This document shows positions 6,603 through 12,755 of a DNA stretch of 13,014 nucleotides, one piece after another. The stretch spans positions 1 through 13,014 of the forward strand of contig VAXD01000061.1 in NCBI GenBank assembly GCA_005884155.1, in the 5' to 3' direction. Within the stretch, counting starts at the first letter, position 1; every line of letters begins with the position of its first letter. The DNA comes from Actinomycetota bacterium. GTDB lineage: Bacteria > Actinomycetota > Thermoleophilia > Gaiellales > Gaiellaceae. The position numbers were made by a program, and so were the translations under genes. The notes beneath the pieces were generated by a model, which saw only the letters and a program-made list of their open reading frames with translations, searched no databases and was not told where the DNA came from.

Positions 6603-7895
6603 ATGGCCGTCGTTCAGGAGACCTTCCAGCACCTGACGACCGCCGGGCTTGCCGACGTCGACCCGGCGATCGCGGAGCTGATCGGCCGCGAGCTCGATCG
6701 CCAGCGCGGCCAGATCGAGCTGATCGCCTCTGAGAACTTCACCTGGCCGTCCGTGCTCGAGGCGGTCGGCTCCGTCCCGACCAACAAGTACGCCGAGGGC
6801 TACCCGGGCCGCCGCTACTACGGCGGCTGCGAGGTCGTCGACGAAATCGAGCAGGCCGCGATCGACCGCGCGAAGGAGCTGTTCGGCGCCGAGCACGCGA
6901 ACGTCCAGCCGCACGCGGGCGCGCAGACCAACATGGCCGTCTACATGGCCGCGCTCGACCCGGGCGACACGATCCTCTCGCTCGAGCTCTCGCACGGCGG
7001 CCACCTGACGCATGGCCTTAAGGTCAACTTCTCCGGCCGGCTCTACACGATTGTCCACTACGGCGTGAGCCGAGAGACGAACATGGTCGACTACGACGAG
7101 GTGCTCGCCCTTGCCAAGCAGCACCGCCCGAAGCTGATCGTGTGCGGCGGCTCCGCGTACCCGCGCACCGTCGAGACCGACCGCTTCCGCGAGATCGCGG
7201 ACGAGGTCGACGCGCTCCTGCTCTGCGACATGGCGCACTTCGCCGGGCTCGTCGCGGCGGGCGAGCATCCGAATCCGGTGCCGCACTGCGACTTCGTCAC
7301 CTCAACGACGCACAAGACGCTGGCGGGACCGCGCGCCGGGTTCATCCTGTGCAAGGAGGAGCACGCGCAGGCGGTCGACCGCGCGGTCTTCCCCGGGATG
7401 CAGGGTGGCCCGCTCGTGCACACGATCGCCGCCAAGGCGACCTGCTTCCGGATCGCCGGCACCGACGCGTTCCGCCAGTACCAGCGCCAGATCCGCGCGA
7501 ACGCCGACACGCTCGCCGCGACGCTCCAGGAGGGCGGGCTCGACGTCCTCACCGGCGGCACCGACACGCACCTGCTGCAGGTCGACCTGCGCTCGACCGA
7601 GTGGACGGGCAAGGACGCCGAGGAGCGGCTCGCGGACGTGAAGATCACCGTCAACCGCAACACGGTTCCGTTCGACGAGCGCCCGCCGACCGTCGCCTCC
7701 GGGATTCGGATCGGCACGCCCGCGGCCACTATGCGCGGCTTCGACGAGGACGACTTCCGCGAAGTCGGCCGGGTCATTTCCGAGGCGCTCGCGGACGGCG
7801 CCGACACGGCCGCGCTCGCCCGCCGCAGCGAGACGCTCTGCGAGAAGCGTCCGCTCTACCTGGGCTTCCGGGGCTTCACGACGTACCAGACGTGA
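6603..7895 (+). CDS. glyA: Serine hydroxymethyltransferase
   Basis: GlyA is a pyridoxal-phosphate enzyme that interconverts serine plus tetrahydrofolate with glycine plus 5,10-methylene-tetrahydrofolate, the main one-carbon source. The 430-residue protein carries ELIASENF (39-46), TNKYAEGYPGRRYYGG (60-75), HAGAQTNMAVY (104-114), DMAHFAGLVAAG (209-220) and the PLP site STTHKTLAGPRAG with Lys238 as the Schiff-base lysine. SGIRIGTPA (366-374) is the C-terminal signature. Length is normal for the bacterial enzyme. The ATG at 6603 is chosen because it directly precedes the recognisable N-terminal family sequence and lies 13 bp after the previous stop; the frame is open upstream but only as a shadow of the preceding gene. 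The stop overlaps the upp GTG (GTGA). A glyA-upp pair upstream of the atp operon is also the Bacillus arrangement. Confidence 0.97.
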   Translation: MAVVQETFQHLTTAGLADVDPAIAELIGRELDRQRGQIELIASENFTWPSVLEAVGSVPTNKYAEGYPGRRYYGGCEVVDEIEQAAIDRAKELFGAEHANVQPHAGAQTNMAVYMAALDPGDTILSLELSHGGHLTHGLKVNFSGRLYTIVHYGVSRETNMVDYDEVLALAKQHRPKLIVCGGSAYPRTVETDRFREIADEVDALLLCDMAHFAGLVAAGEHPNPVPHCDFVTSTTHKTLAGPRAGFILCKEEHAQAVDRAVFPGMQGGPLVHTIAAKATCFRIAGTDAFRQYQRQIRANADTLAATLQEGGLDVLTGGTDTHLLQVDLRSTEWTGKDAEERLADVKITVNRNTVPFDERPPTVASGIRIGTPAATMRGFDEDDFREVGRVISEALADGADTAALARRSETLCEKRPLYLGFRGFTTYQT

Positions 7896-8539
7896 GCACC
7901 GAGACGGCCAGCGGCGTGACGGTGGTCGCGCACCCGCTCGTCCAGCACAAGCTCTCGTACCTGCGCGACAAGGAAACGCCGACGGTGCACTTCCGCAAGC
8001 TCGCGAACGAGGTCACGCTCCTGCTGACGTATGAGGCCACCAAGGACTTCCCGACCGAGACGACGGAGGTCGAGACGCCGCTCGAGCGCACCGAGGTCGA
8101 GCGCATCGCGGGCAAGAAGGTCGCCGTTTGCCCGGTCCTGCGCGCAGGCCTGGGGATGCTCGACGGCGTGCTCTCGCTCGTCTCGAGTGCGCGCGTCGGC
8201 TTCATCGGGCTCTACCGCGACGAGGAGACGCTCCAACCGGTCGAGTACTACGTGAAGCTGCCGGAGCTCGGCGACGGCGAGCGTGACGCGATCGTGCTCG
8301 ATCCGATGCTCGCGACCGGCCGGTCCAGCTCGGCAGCCATCGCCGCGGTGAAGCAAGCCGGCGCGCGCTCCGTCACGCTCGTGTGCCTGGTCGCCGCGCC
8401 CGAAGGGATCGAGCACCTCCAGCGCGAACACCCGGACGTGCGGATCGTCACCGCCGCGGTCGACCGCGGCCTCAACGAGCGTGGCTTCATCGTCCCCGGC
8501 CTGGGCGACGCCGGCGACCGCCTCTACGGGACCAAGTAG
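7892..8539 (+). CDS. upp: Uracil phosphoribosyltransferase
   Basis: Upp converts uracil and PRPP to UMP in pyrimidine salvage. The 215-residue protein begins with the typical VAHPLVQHKLSYLRD (12-26), then TPLERTEVERI and CPVLRAGLGMLDG (80-92). The PRPP-binding loop is VLDPMLATGRSSSAA (135-149), and the uracil-binding C-terminal block is NERGFIVPGLGDAGDR (195-210). In most UPRTases the loop reads ATGGS; here the second Gly is Arg144 and is followed by three serines, a local departure at a key loop, though the rest is canonical. The GTG start is set by the GTGA overlap with the glyA stop and gives a length close to the usual 208-210. The long frame open upstream inside glyA is a shadow. The wecA-like gene follows after two bases. 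Confidence 0.95.
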   Translation: MSTETASGVTVVAHPLVQHKLSYLRDKETPTVHFRKLANEVTLLLTYEATKDFPTETTEVETPLERTEVERIAGKKVAVCPVLRAGLGMLDGVLSLVSSARVGFIGLYRDEETLQPVEYYVKLPELGDGERDAIVLDPMLATGRSSSAAIAAVKQAGARSVTLVCLVAAPEGIEHLQREHPDVRIVTAAVDRGLNERGFIVPGLGDAGDRLYGTK

Positions 8540-8541
8540 CC

Positions 8542-9666
8542 ATGTGGTCGACGCTCAGCGACCATCCCGAGGTCGTCTACGGCGCGGTCCTCGCGCTCGT
8601 GATCGTGATCCTGCTGACGCCGGCCGTGGGCGGAATGGCGCGCATGCTGGGCGTGGTCGACGAGCCCGGAGCGCGGCGGCTGAACCGGCGCGCGGTGCCG
8701 CGGCTCGGCGGCCTCGCGCTCTTCTTCGGGATCTTCGTGCCGGCGCTCGCGTTCCTGCCGCTCGGCTCGGAAACGCGCGGGCTGCTGCTCGGCGCGGCGG
8801 TCGCGACCACGGTCGGCGCGATCGACGACTTCCGCGGCCTCGTCTGGTGGGAGAAGCTCGGCGGCCAGGTCGCTGCGGCCGCGATCGCGACCGGCTTCGG
8901 CATCTGGGTGCACCGCTTCACCTTCCCGGTGCTCGGCGTTCATGCCCTGCCGGAATGGGTGGGCATCCCGCTGACCATCCTCTGGATCGTCGCGATCATG
9001 AACATGGTCAACTTCCTCGACGGGCTCGACGGTCTTGCCGCAGGCGTCTGCGCGATCTCCGGCTTCACCTTCTGCCTGATCGCGCTCTCGCTCGAGCGGC
9101 CGCAGCCGGCGCTGCTTGCCGCCGTCGTCTTCGGCGCCTGCCTCGGCTTCCTGCGGCATAACTTCTACCCGGCGCGGATCTTCATGGGCGACTCGGGGGC
9201 TCTTCTCCTGGGTTTCACGCTCGGCGCGCTCTCGGTCCAGGGCCTGCTCAAGACGGCCGCCGTGGCGACACTGCTCTTCCCGCTGCTCGTGCTGGCGGTG
9301 CCGATCATCGACACGTCGTTCGTCGTCGCGAAGCGGCTCAAGTACCGGCAGCCGGTCTACGGCGCCGACCGCTCGCACCTGCACCACCGCTTCATGAACA
9401 TCGGCTTCTCGCAGCCGCGCGCGGCTCTGACGATGTGGGCCTGGTGCGGGATCCTGGCGGCCGCCGCGCTCGCGACCCGCTTCCTGAAGCCGCACGCGCA
9501 CGGCGTCTGGCACACCGGGCCGACCGTGGCGATCGCGGCCATCGGCGCGCTCGCGCTCGCGGCCTCGATCTACATGGTCTACCTGCTCGAGATCGTCAAG
9601 CTCGCGAACCCACGCATCCGCCGCCGCGAGGCCGAGGCCCGCGAGGCCGAGCGCAAGTCCGCCTAG
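8542..9666 (+). CDS. Undecaprenyl-phosphate sugar-1-phosphate transferase (WecA/TagO/MraY-like superfamily)
   Basis: This integral membrane enzyme transfers a sugar-1-phosphate, probably GlcNAc-1-phosphate from UDP-GlcNAc, to undecaprenyl phosphate. That step starts teichoic-acid, arabinogalactan-type or O-antigen-type polymers. The 374-residue protein has about ten or eleven hydrophobic segments and the superfamily motifs in order: RRAVPRLGG (49-57), GAIDDF (92-97, the Asp-Asp pair), MNMVNFLDGLDGLAAG (153-168), ARIFMGDSGALLLGF (211-225) and the cytoplasmic GADRSHLHHRF (274-284). The HLHH motif and the length point to the WecA/TagO branch and not to MraY. A charged Arg/Glu-rich tail ends the protein. 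The ATG lies two bases after the upp stop. The stop codon shares the palindrome CTAG with the stop of the convergent hydrolase. A wecA-like gene just before the atp operon is a known actinobacterial arrangement. Confidence 0.93.
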   Translation: MWSTLSDHPEVVYGAVLALVIVILLTPAVGGMARMLGVVDEPGARRLNRRAVPRLGGLALFFGIFVPALAFLPLGSETRGLLLGAAVATTVGAIDDFRGLVWWEKLGGQVAAAAIATGFGIWVHRFTFPVLGVHALPEWVGIPLTILWIVAIMNMVNFLDGLDGLAAGVCAISGFTFCLIALSLERPQPALLAAVVFGACLGFLRHNFYPARIFMGDSGALLLGFTLGALSVQGLLKTAAVATLLFPLLVLAVPIIDTSFVVAKRLKYRQPVYGADRSHLHHRFMNIGFSQPRAALTMWAWCGILAAAALATRFLKPHAHGVWHTGPTVAIAAIGALALAASIYMVYLLEIVKLANPRIRRREAEAREAERKSA

Positions 9667-10343
9667 CCGAAGAACTCGAGCAGCCGCTCCGCGTAGCCCG
9701 GCGCGCGCGGGACCGAGTGGCCTGCCCCCGGAAGCACGGCCCGTTCGGCGCGCAGGCGTTCCTCGAGCACGTCGCAGACCGCGTCGAAAGCCGCGTGGTG
9801 CCCGCCCGAGATCACGAGCTTCGGGAACGGCGCCGCGGCCAGCTCGTCGAGCGGGATCTCGGCCTCCCACGGCGGACGCTCGACCATCGCCGCCCGCGCG
9901 CCTTGCTCCAGCGCCGGCGGGAGCGGCTCCGGGAGCCGGAGCTCGCTGCCCACGCTCACGAGAAAGCCGCGAAGGTACTCCGACGGCTCGTACGGGCCGG
10001 CAGCGAAGAACTCGTTGAGCCCGGCGACCAGCTGCTCGACATCCGGGTTCCCGCGCGCGACACCGAACGCCGGTGGCTCGCTCACGGTCAGCGAGCGAAC
10101 GCGCTTCGGGTAGCGAGCAGCGATCAGGAGTGAGATCACGCCGCCTACGAGATGCGCTCCGTCCTCGAGCAATGGGGCCAGTTCGACGGTCTGCTCCTCG
10201 AAGTCGATCCGCTCGAGCACGGGCCCCGGCGGGTAGCCGCCGCGGTTCGGCACGACGACGTCGAACCGCTCCTCCAGCGGGCCGAGGGCTGAGAAGGTCG
10301 CGGGGCCGTTCCCGACACTGCCGTGTACGAGGACCGCGCGCAC
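9663..10343 (-). CDS. Alpha/beta-hydrolase-fold protein lacking the nucleophile elbow
   Basis: The 226-residue protein follows the alpha/beta-hydrolase pattern: AVLVHGS (3-9) for strand 3 and the oxyanion region, VVVPNRGGYPPG (29-40), a segment that should hold the nucleophile, a helical lid, KLVISGGHHAAF (175-186) and GAGHSVPR with His209 as the general base. Where relatives read roughly HLVGHSxGG, this protein reads HLVGGVISLL (64-73). The pattern looks like a four-residue in-frame deletion that removes the catalytic Ser. It is otherwise full-length for a small hydrolase, with no frameshift or internal stop, so it is scored as an intact gene for a probably inactive hydrolase rather than as a pseudogene. 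The GTG start at 10343 is supported by TAGAAT six bases upstream (leaderless type). It is divergent from the atp operon and convergent with the wecA-like gene. Substrate and role are unknown. Confidence 0.8.
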   Translation of the reverse strand: MRAVLVHGSVGNGPATFSALGPLEERFDVVVPNRGGYPPGPVLERIDFEEQTVELAPLLEDGAHLVGGVISLLIAARYPKRVRSLTVSEPPAFGVARGNPDVEQLVAGLNEFFAAGPYEPSEYLRGFLVSVGSELRLPEPLPPALEQGARAAMVERPPWEAEIPLDELAAAPFPKLVISGGHHAAFDAVCDVLEERLRAERAVLPGAGHSVPRAPGYAERLLEFFG

Positions 10344-10349
10344 CCGTTC

Positions 10350-10355
10350 ATTCTA
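10350..10355 (-). promoter_or_regulatory. -10 hexamer of a leaderless promoter for the reverse-strand hydrolase
   Basis: The minus strand reads TAGAAT, five of six matches to TATAAT. It ends six bases before the GTG at 10343, so the transcript would start at the start codon. A TTGGTT further upstream (10376-10381) is spaced 20 bp away, too far for an ideal -35. Confidence 0.6.
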
Positions 10356-10427
10356 CTCGTACAAAGTCGCTCAAAAACCAAGTAGCCGAGCGGTTTTCGG
10401 CTGTCACAAGCTCGCCTTTCCGTTTGG

Positions 10428-10433
10428 TATGCT
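10428..10433 (+). promoter_or_regulatory. -10 hexamer of the atp operon promoter
   Basis: TATGCT (TAnnnT) ends seven bases before the ATG at 10441, leaderless-type spacing. It sits in the AT-richer gap before the first atp gene. GTCACA at 10403-10408 is a weak -35 candidate, with a rather long 19-bp spacer. It overlaps the alternative ATG at 10429 and so argues for translation starting at 10441. Confidence 0.5.
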
Positions 10434-10440
10434 CGCGGCG

Positions 10441-10707
10441 ATGGAGCCCAGCGGCGTAGGCTCGACGGAGCCGCCCAGGAGCGGAGGTCGCGGCTCGGCC
10501 GCGGCCGGGAGCGGGAGCCCGCGCGCGTCGTTCGAGCCGGCCGGAGCCGGTGCGCTGCTGGGAGGCGTGACCGCCGCGAGCGTCGGCGTCGGCGCACTTG
10601 TCGGCTGGGCTGCCGGCTCGGTCGGCCTGGGCATCCTCGGGGGCGCGGTCGTCGGTGTTCCTGCGGGCATCTTTGCGGTCTACCACCGCTACCGGGACGC
10701 GCTGTGA
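10441..10707 (+). CDS. AtpZ/AtpI-family small membrane protein (first gene of atp operon)
   Basis: This is an 88-residue protein with a Gly/Ser/Pro-rich, probably disordered N-terminus (1-33). It is followed by two glycine-rich hydrophobic helices (about 35-58 and 61-82), separated by a tight WAAGS turn, and it ends in YHRYRDAL. The two-helix hairpin, the GILGGAVVGVPAG spacing, the basic end after the second helix and the position at the head of an atp operon all fit the AtpZ (ATPase gene 1) family. Those proteins are implicated in ion handling or Fo assembly alongside AtpI. Sequence identity to any member cannot be judged here. The ATG at 10441 is preferred over the ATG at 10429 because the latter lies inside the probable -10 box. 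The stop overlaps the next gene by GTGA. Confidence 0.68.
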   Translation: MEPSGVGSTEPPRSGGRGSAAAGSGSPRASFEPAGAGALLGGVTAASVGVGALVGWAAGSVGLGILGGAVVGVPAGIFAVYHRYRDAL

Positions 10708-11105
10708 CGAAGGTCGGCATCCTCGGCTCGCCTCGTCCCGCGCCGGCCCGCCGCCTCGTCGGGCCTCTTGCCGGCGCCCTCGTGATTGCGCTCGCGCTGC
10801 CGCTGTTCGTGCTCGCCGGCTGGAGCTTGAAGGGCTGGGCGATCGCCGCCGTCCTCTGGCTCGGCGTCCAGGCGTTCGGGCTGCTGCTGGCGCGGGTTCG
10901 GCCCTCGAGCCAGAACGTCGCCGCCTCCGGCGCTCTGGCCGCCGGGATGATGCTGCGCCTGCTGGGCGTACTGGTCGTGCTGCTGGCCGTGGCGTCGTCC
11001 GACCGGGAGCTCGGCCTCGCGGTCGCGCTCGTCTATGGCGCCGCCTACACGGCTGAGCTCGCGGTCGGCTTGCTCGGCTACTACGCGCAGGAGCCGACTG
11101 CGTGA
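10704..11105 (+). CDS. atpI: AtpI-like protein (ATP synthase protein I)
   Basis: This is a 133-residue protein with four predicted membrane helices (about 20-38, 43-65, 75-97 and 103-126), the layout of AtpI. AtpI is an accessory protein encoded upstream of atpB that helps assemble the c-ring of the Fo motor and may take part in Mg/Ca transport. The sequence of AtpI is poorly conserved, so the call rests mainly on length, topology and location. GALAAGMMLRLLGVLVVL (76-93) resembles the helix-3 region of the family. The GTG start overlaps the upstream stop (GTGA), and its own stop overlaps the atpB GTG in the same way, so the first three genes are tightly coupled. Confidence 0.72.
   Translation: MTKVGILGSPRPAPARRLVGPLAGALVIALALPLFVLAGWSLKGWAIAAVLWLGVQAFGLLLARVRPSSQNVAASGALAAGMMLRLLGVLVVLLAVASSDRELGLAVALVYGAAYTAELAVGLLGYYAQEPTA
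11089..11093 (+). promoter_or_regulatory. Ribosome binding site for atpB
   Basis: AGGAG inside the end of atpI, eight bases before the atpB GTG at 11102. It supports that start within the GTGA overlap. Confidence 0.5.
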
Positions 11106-11956
11106 AACGCCTGCTCGCCAGCGCCACGTTGCTGGCCCTCGCGCTGCCCGCGCCGGCCTTCGCGCGCGGCACCTTCGACCCGACCACCGAGTTCGAGCAG
11201 CACGAATGGGTCTCGATTCATCTCGGCGGTCTGAACCTCTCGATCACCAAGGCCGTCGCGTACCTGATGATCGGCACGGTGCTGACGATCCTGCTCGGCC
11301 TCGTCCTGATGCGCGCGCGGCTCGCGCTGCTTCCGGACCGCCGGCAGACGCTCGGCGAGGCGATTTACGAGGTCACGCAGACCGCGATCGCCGAGCAGGG
11401 GCTCCCCGCGAAGGCGATCGGCCGTTGGTTCCCGTACGTCGCCACCCTCGCACTGTTCATCTGGGTGGTGAACGTGATCGGGTTCATCCCGCTTCCGCTG
11501 ACCGGTGAGACCTGGCATGGGGTCCCGACGTGGGGCATCTACGCTGCGACCTCGTCGCTGTCGGTCACCCTCGCCCTCGCGCTGCTCACGTTCGTCTTCA
11601 CGCACTTCGAGGGGATCCGCTGGAACGGCCCCGTGCGTTACTTCAAGAGCTGGATCCCCGAGGCCCCGACTGCGCTGCTCTTCTTGATCGTGCCGCTGGA
11701 GATTCTCGGTCAGTTCATGCGCCTGATCTCGCTCAGCGTCCGTCTCTTCGCCAACATGCTCGCCGGCCACATCCTGATCCTGACCTTCATCGGCCTGATG
11801 TTCATCCTCGAGTCCGTCGTCCTCGCCGTCGTGACCGTGCCGGTGGCGACGGCCTTCTACCTGTTCGAGGTGCTGATCGTCGTCACCATCCAGGCGTTCA
11901 TCTTCGCCGCCCTGTCCGCCATCTACATCGGCTCGGCGATCGAGCCGGAGCACTAA
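11102..11956 (+). CDS. atpB: F1Fo ATP synthase subunit a
   Basis: Subunit a forms the proton half-channels against the c-ring. The 284-residue protein contains the diagnostic helix LISLSVRLFANMLAGHILI (208-226) with the essential Arg214 (E. coli Arg210), and TIQAFIFAALSAIYIGSA (262-279) with Gln264 (E. coli Gln252). His223 stands where E. coli has Glu219, and Glu256 lies near the E. coli His245 position; this swapped pair is common in other bacteria. About six hydrophobic segments follow the N-terminus. Residues 1-22 (MKRLL, a hydrophobic core, then APAFARG) look like a cleavable signal peptide, which is not universal in AtpB and would place the N-terminus outside. The GTG start overlaps the atpI stop. 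The stop TAA is followed at once by a strong ribosome binding site for atpE. Confidence 0.96.
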   Translation: MKRLLASATLLALALPAPAFARGTFDPTTEFEQHEWVSIHLGGLNLSITKAVAYLMIGTVLTILLGLVLMRARLALLPDRRQTLGEAIYEVTQTAIAEQGLPAKAIGRWFPYVATLALFIWVVNVIGFIPLPLTGETWHGVPTWGIYAATSSLSVTLALALLTFVFTHFEGIRWNGPVRYFKSWIPEAPTALLFLIVPLEILGQFMRLISLSVRLFANMLAGHILILTFIGLMFILESVVLAVVTVPVATAFYLFEVLIVVTIQAFIFAALSAIYIGSAIEPEH

Positions 11957-11961
11957 GGAGG
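11955..11961 (+). promoter_or_regulatory. Strong Shine-Dalgarno of atpE
   Basis: AAGGAGG, a full anti-16S match, begins inside the atpB stop codon and lies six bases before the atpE GTG. It is the strongest ribosome binding site noticed in the window; most other genes here have weak or no such site. Confidence 0.85.
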
Positions 11962-11967
11962 CACATC

Positions 11968-12228
11968 GTGAGCATTCTTCTCGCCGCCACCACCGGCGAC
12001 GTCACCAAGGCCGGTAAGGCGATCGGCCTCGCGCTCGGCGTCGGGCTCGGCGCGCTCGGCGCCGGCGTCGGCATCGGCAACATCTTCGCCTCGATGATCC
12101 AGTCGGTTGCCCGCCAGCCCGAGCTCCGCGGCGAGCTTCAGGGCATCCAGTGGCTCGGCTTCGCGCTCACCGAGGCCGTCGTGTTCTACGGCCTGCTCGG
12201 CTCGATCCTCGCGTACGTCCTCGTCTGA
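11968..12228 (+). CDS. atpE: F1Fo ATP synthase subunit c
   Basis: This is the 86-residue proteolipid that oligomerises into the rotating c-ring. It forms a helical hairpin. Helix 1 carries an extended alternating-glycine series (LGVGLGALGAGVGIGN, 23-38) for close packing. The polar loop is ARQPEL (48-53), which contacts gamma/epsilon. Helix 2 carries GFALTEAVVFYGLL (64-77) with Glu69 as the ion-binding carboxylate. The residue after Glu69 is Ala rather than Ser or Thr, and helix 1 has Asn38 rather than Gln near the site, so the sodium-binding set is absent and proton use is inferred. The GTG at 11968 is fixed by the AAGGAGG six bases upstream. A longer open frame inside atpB is a shadow. The start is unique in this operon in having its own strong site and an 11-bp gap. 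Confidence 0.96.
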   Translation: MSILLAATTGDVTKAGKAIGLALGVGLGALGAGVGIGNIFASMIQSVARQPELRGELQGIQWLGFALTEAVVFYGLLGSILAYVLV

Positions 12229-12755
12229 TGCCGCTCGCAACCAATCCGCTGATCCAGGTCACGCCGGGGCTGATGATCTGGACGATCGTCTGCTTCCTGA
12301 TCACGCTGTTCGTGCTCAAGCGCTACGCGTTCGGGCCGATCCAGAAGGCGATCGACGAGCGGCGGGACCGGATCAGGCACTCGCTGGAGGAGGCGGACGA
12401 AGCGCGTGACGAGGCGCACCGCCTGCTCGAGGAGCACCGCAAGCTGATCGGCCAGGCGAAAGGCGAGGCGGAGGAGATCCTCACCGGAGCGCGGCGCGTC
12501 TCCGAGGCGAACGTCCGCCGCATGCGGGACGAGACCGAGGCCGACCGCCAGCGCAGGCTCGAGGACACGCGCAAGCAGATCGAGGCCGAAACGCGCCGCG
12601 CACTGGAGCAGATCCGCGCCGAGGTCGCCGACCTGAGCCTGATCGCCGCGGAGAAGGTGACGCGCAAGTCGCTCGACGACGCTGACCACAAGCGGCTGAT
12701 CGAAGAGGCGATCGGCGAGCTCGACTTCTCCGTGCTCGAGGGGAGGAACAACTGA
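12228..12755 (+). CDS. atpF: F1Fo ATP synthase subunit b
   Basis: The b subunit is the peripheral stalk that holds F1 stationary against Fo. The 175-residue protein has one N-terminal membrane helix (about 13-31, MIWTIVCFLITLFVL), the tether FGPIQKAIDERRDRI (35-49) typical of b subunits, and a long highly charged coiled coil rich in Glu, Arg and Ala (about 40-145). It ends in a delta-binding region (DDADHKRLIEEAIGEL). The ATG shares one base with the atpE stop (TGATG), with no Shine-Dalgarno visible, so reinitiation after atpE is likely. Length is normal for a single, unfused b. The following delta gene also looks unfused, unlike the b-delta fusion of mycobacteria. Confidence 0.95.
   Translation: MPLATNPLIQVTPGLMIWTIVCFLITLFVLKRYAFGPIQKAIDERRDRIRHSLEEADEARDEAHRLLEEHRKLIGQAKGEAEEILTGARRVSEANVRRMRDETEADRQRRLEDTRKQIEAETRRALEQIRAEVADLSLIAAEKVTRKSLDDADHKRLIEEAIGELDFSVLEGRNN
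12739..12746 (+). promoter_or_regulatory. Ribosome binding site for atpH
   Basis: AGGGGAGG near the end of atpF. Its GGAGG core ends five bases before a CTG at 12752 and 23 bases before the first in-frame GTG at 12770, so its position favours the CTG as start. Confidence 0.65.

Larger units (their letters stand above)
10344..10440. other. Divergent intergenic region upstream of the atp operon
   Basis: At 97 bp this is the longest gene-free stretch in the window, and it is visibly richer in A and T than its surroundings (for example CAAAAACCAAG at 10372-10382). It holds the leaderless-type -10 boxes of both flanking genes and, between them, a short inverted repeat GCCGA/TCGGC with a 7-base loop (10385-10401). 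No operator of a known regulator was recognised. Confidence 0.6.

Noticed and set aside
7142..7891. Upstream in-frame extension of upp inside glyA, and similar extensions of glyA, the wecA-like gene, atpE and atpF
   Set aside because: All are open-frame shadows of the preceding gene. Family length and conserved N-termini place the starts at 7892, 6603, 8542, 11968 and 12228.
10385..10401. GCCGA/TCGGC inverted repeat as an intrinsic terminator or operator
   Set aside because: The stem is only five base pairs with a seven-base loop and no following T-run, and it sits between divergent promoters; it is too short to call on its own.
10429..10431. ATG four codons upstream of the chosen AtpZ-like start
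   Set aside because: It lies inside the probable -10 hexamer TATGCT and has no ribosome binding site.
10348..11187. Minus-strand 279-codon open frame opposite the first atp genes
   Set aside because: It is Arg/Ala/Ser-rich with no recognisable domain, and the plus strand encodes the AtpZ-like and AtpI-like membrane proteins at the expected operon position.
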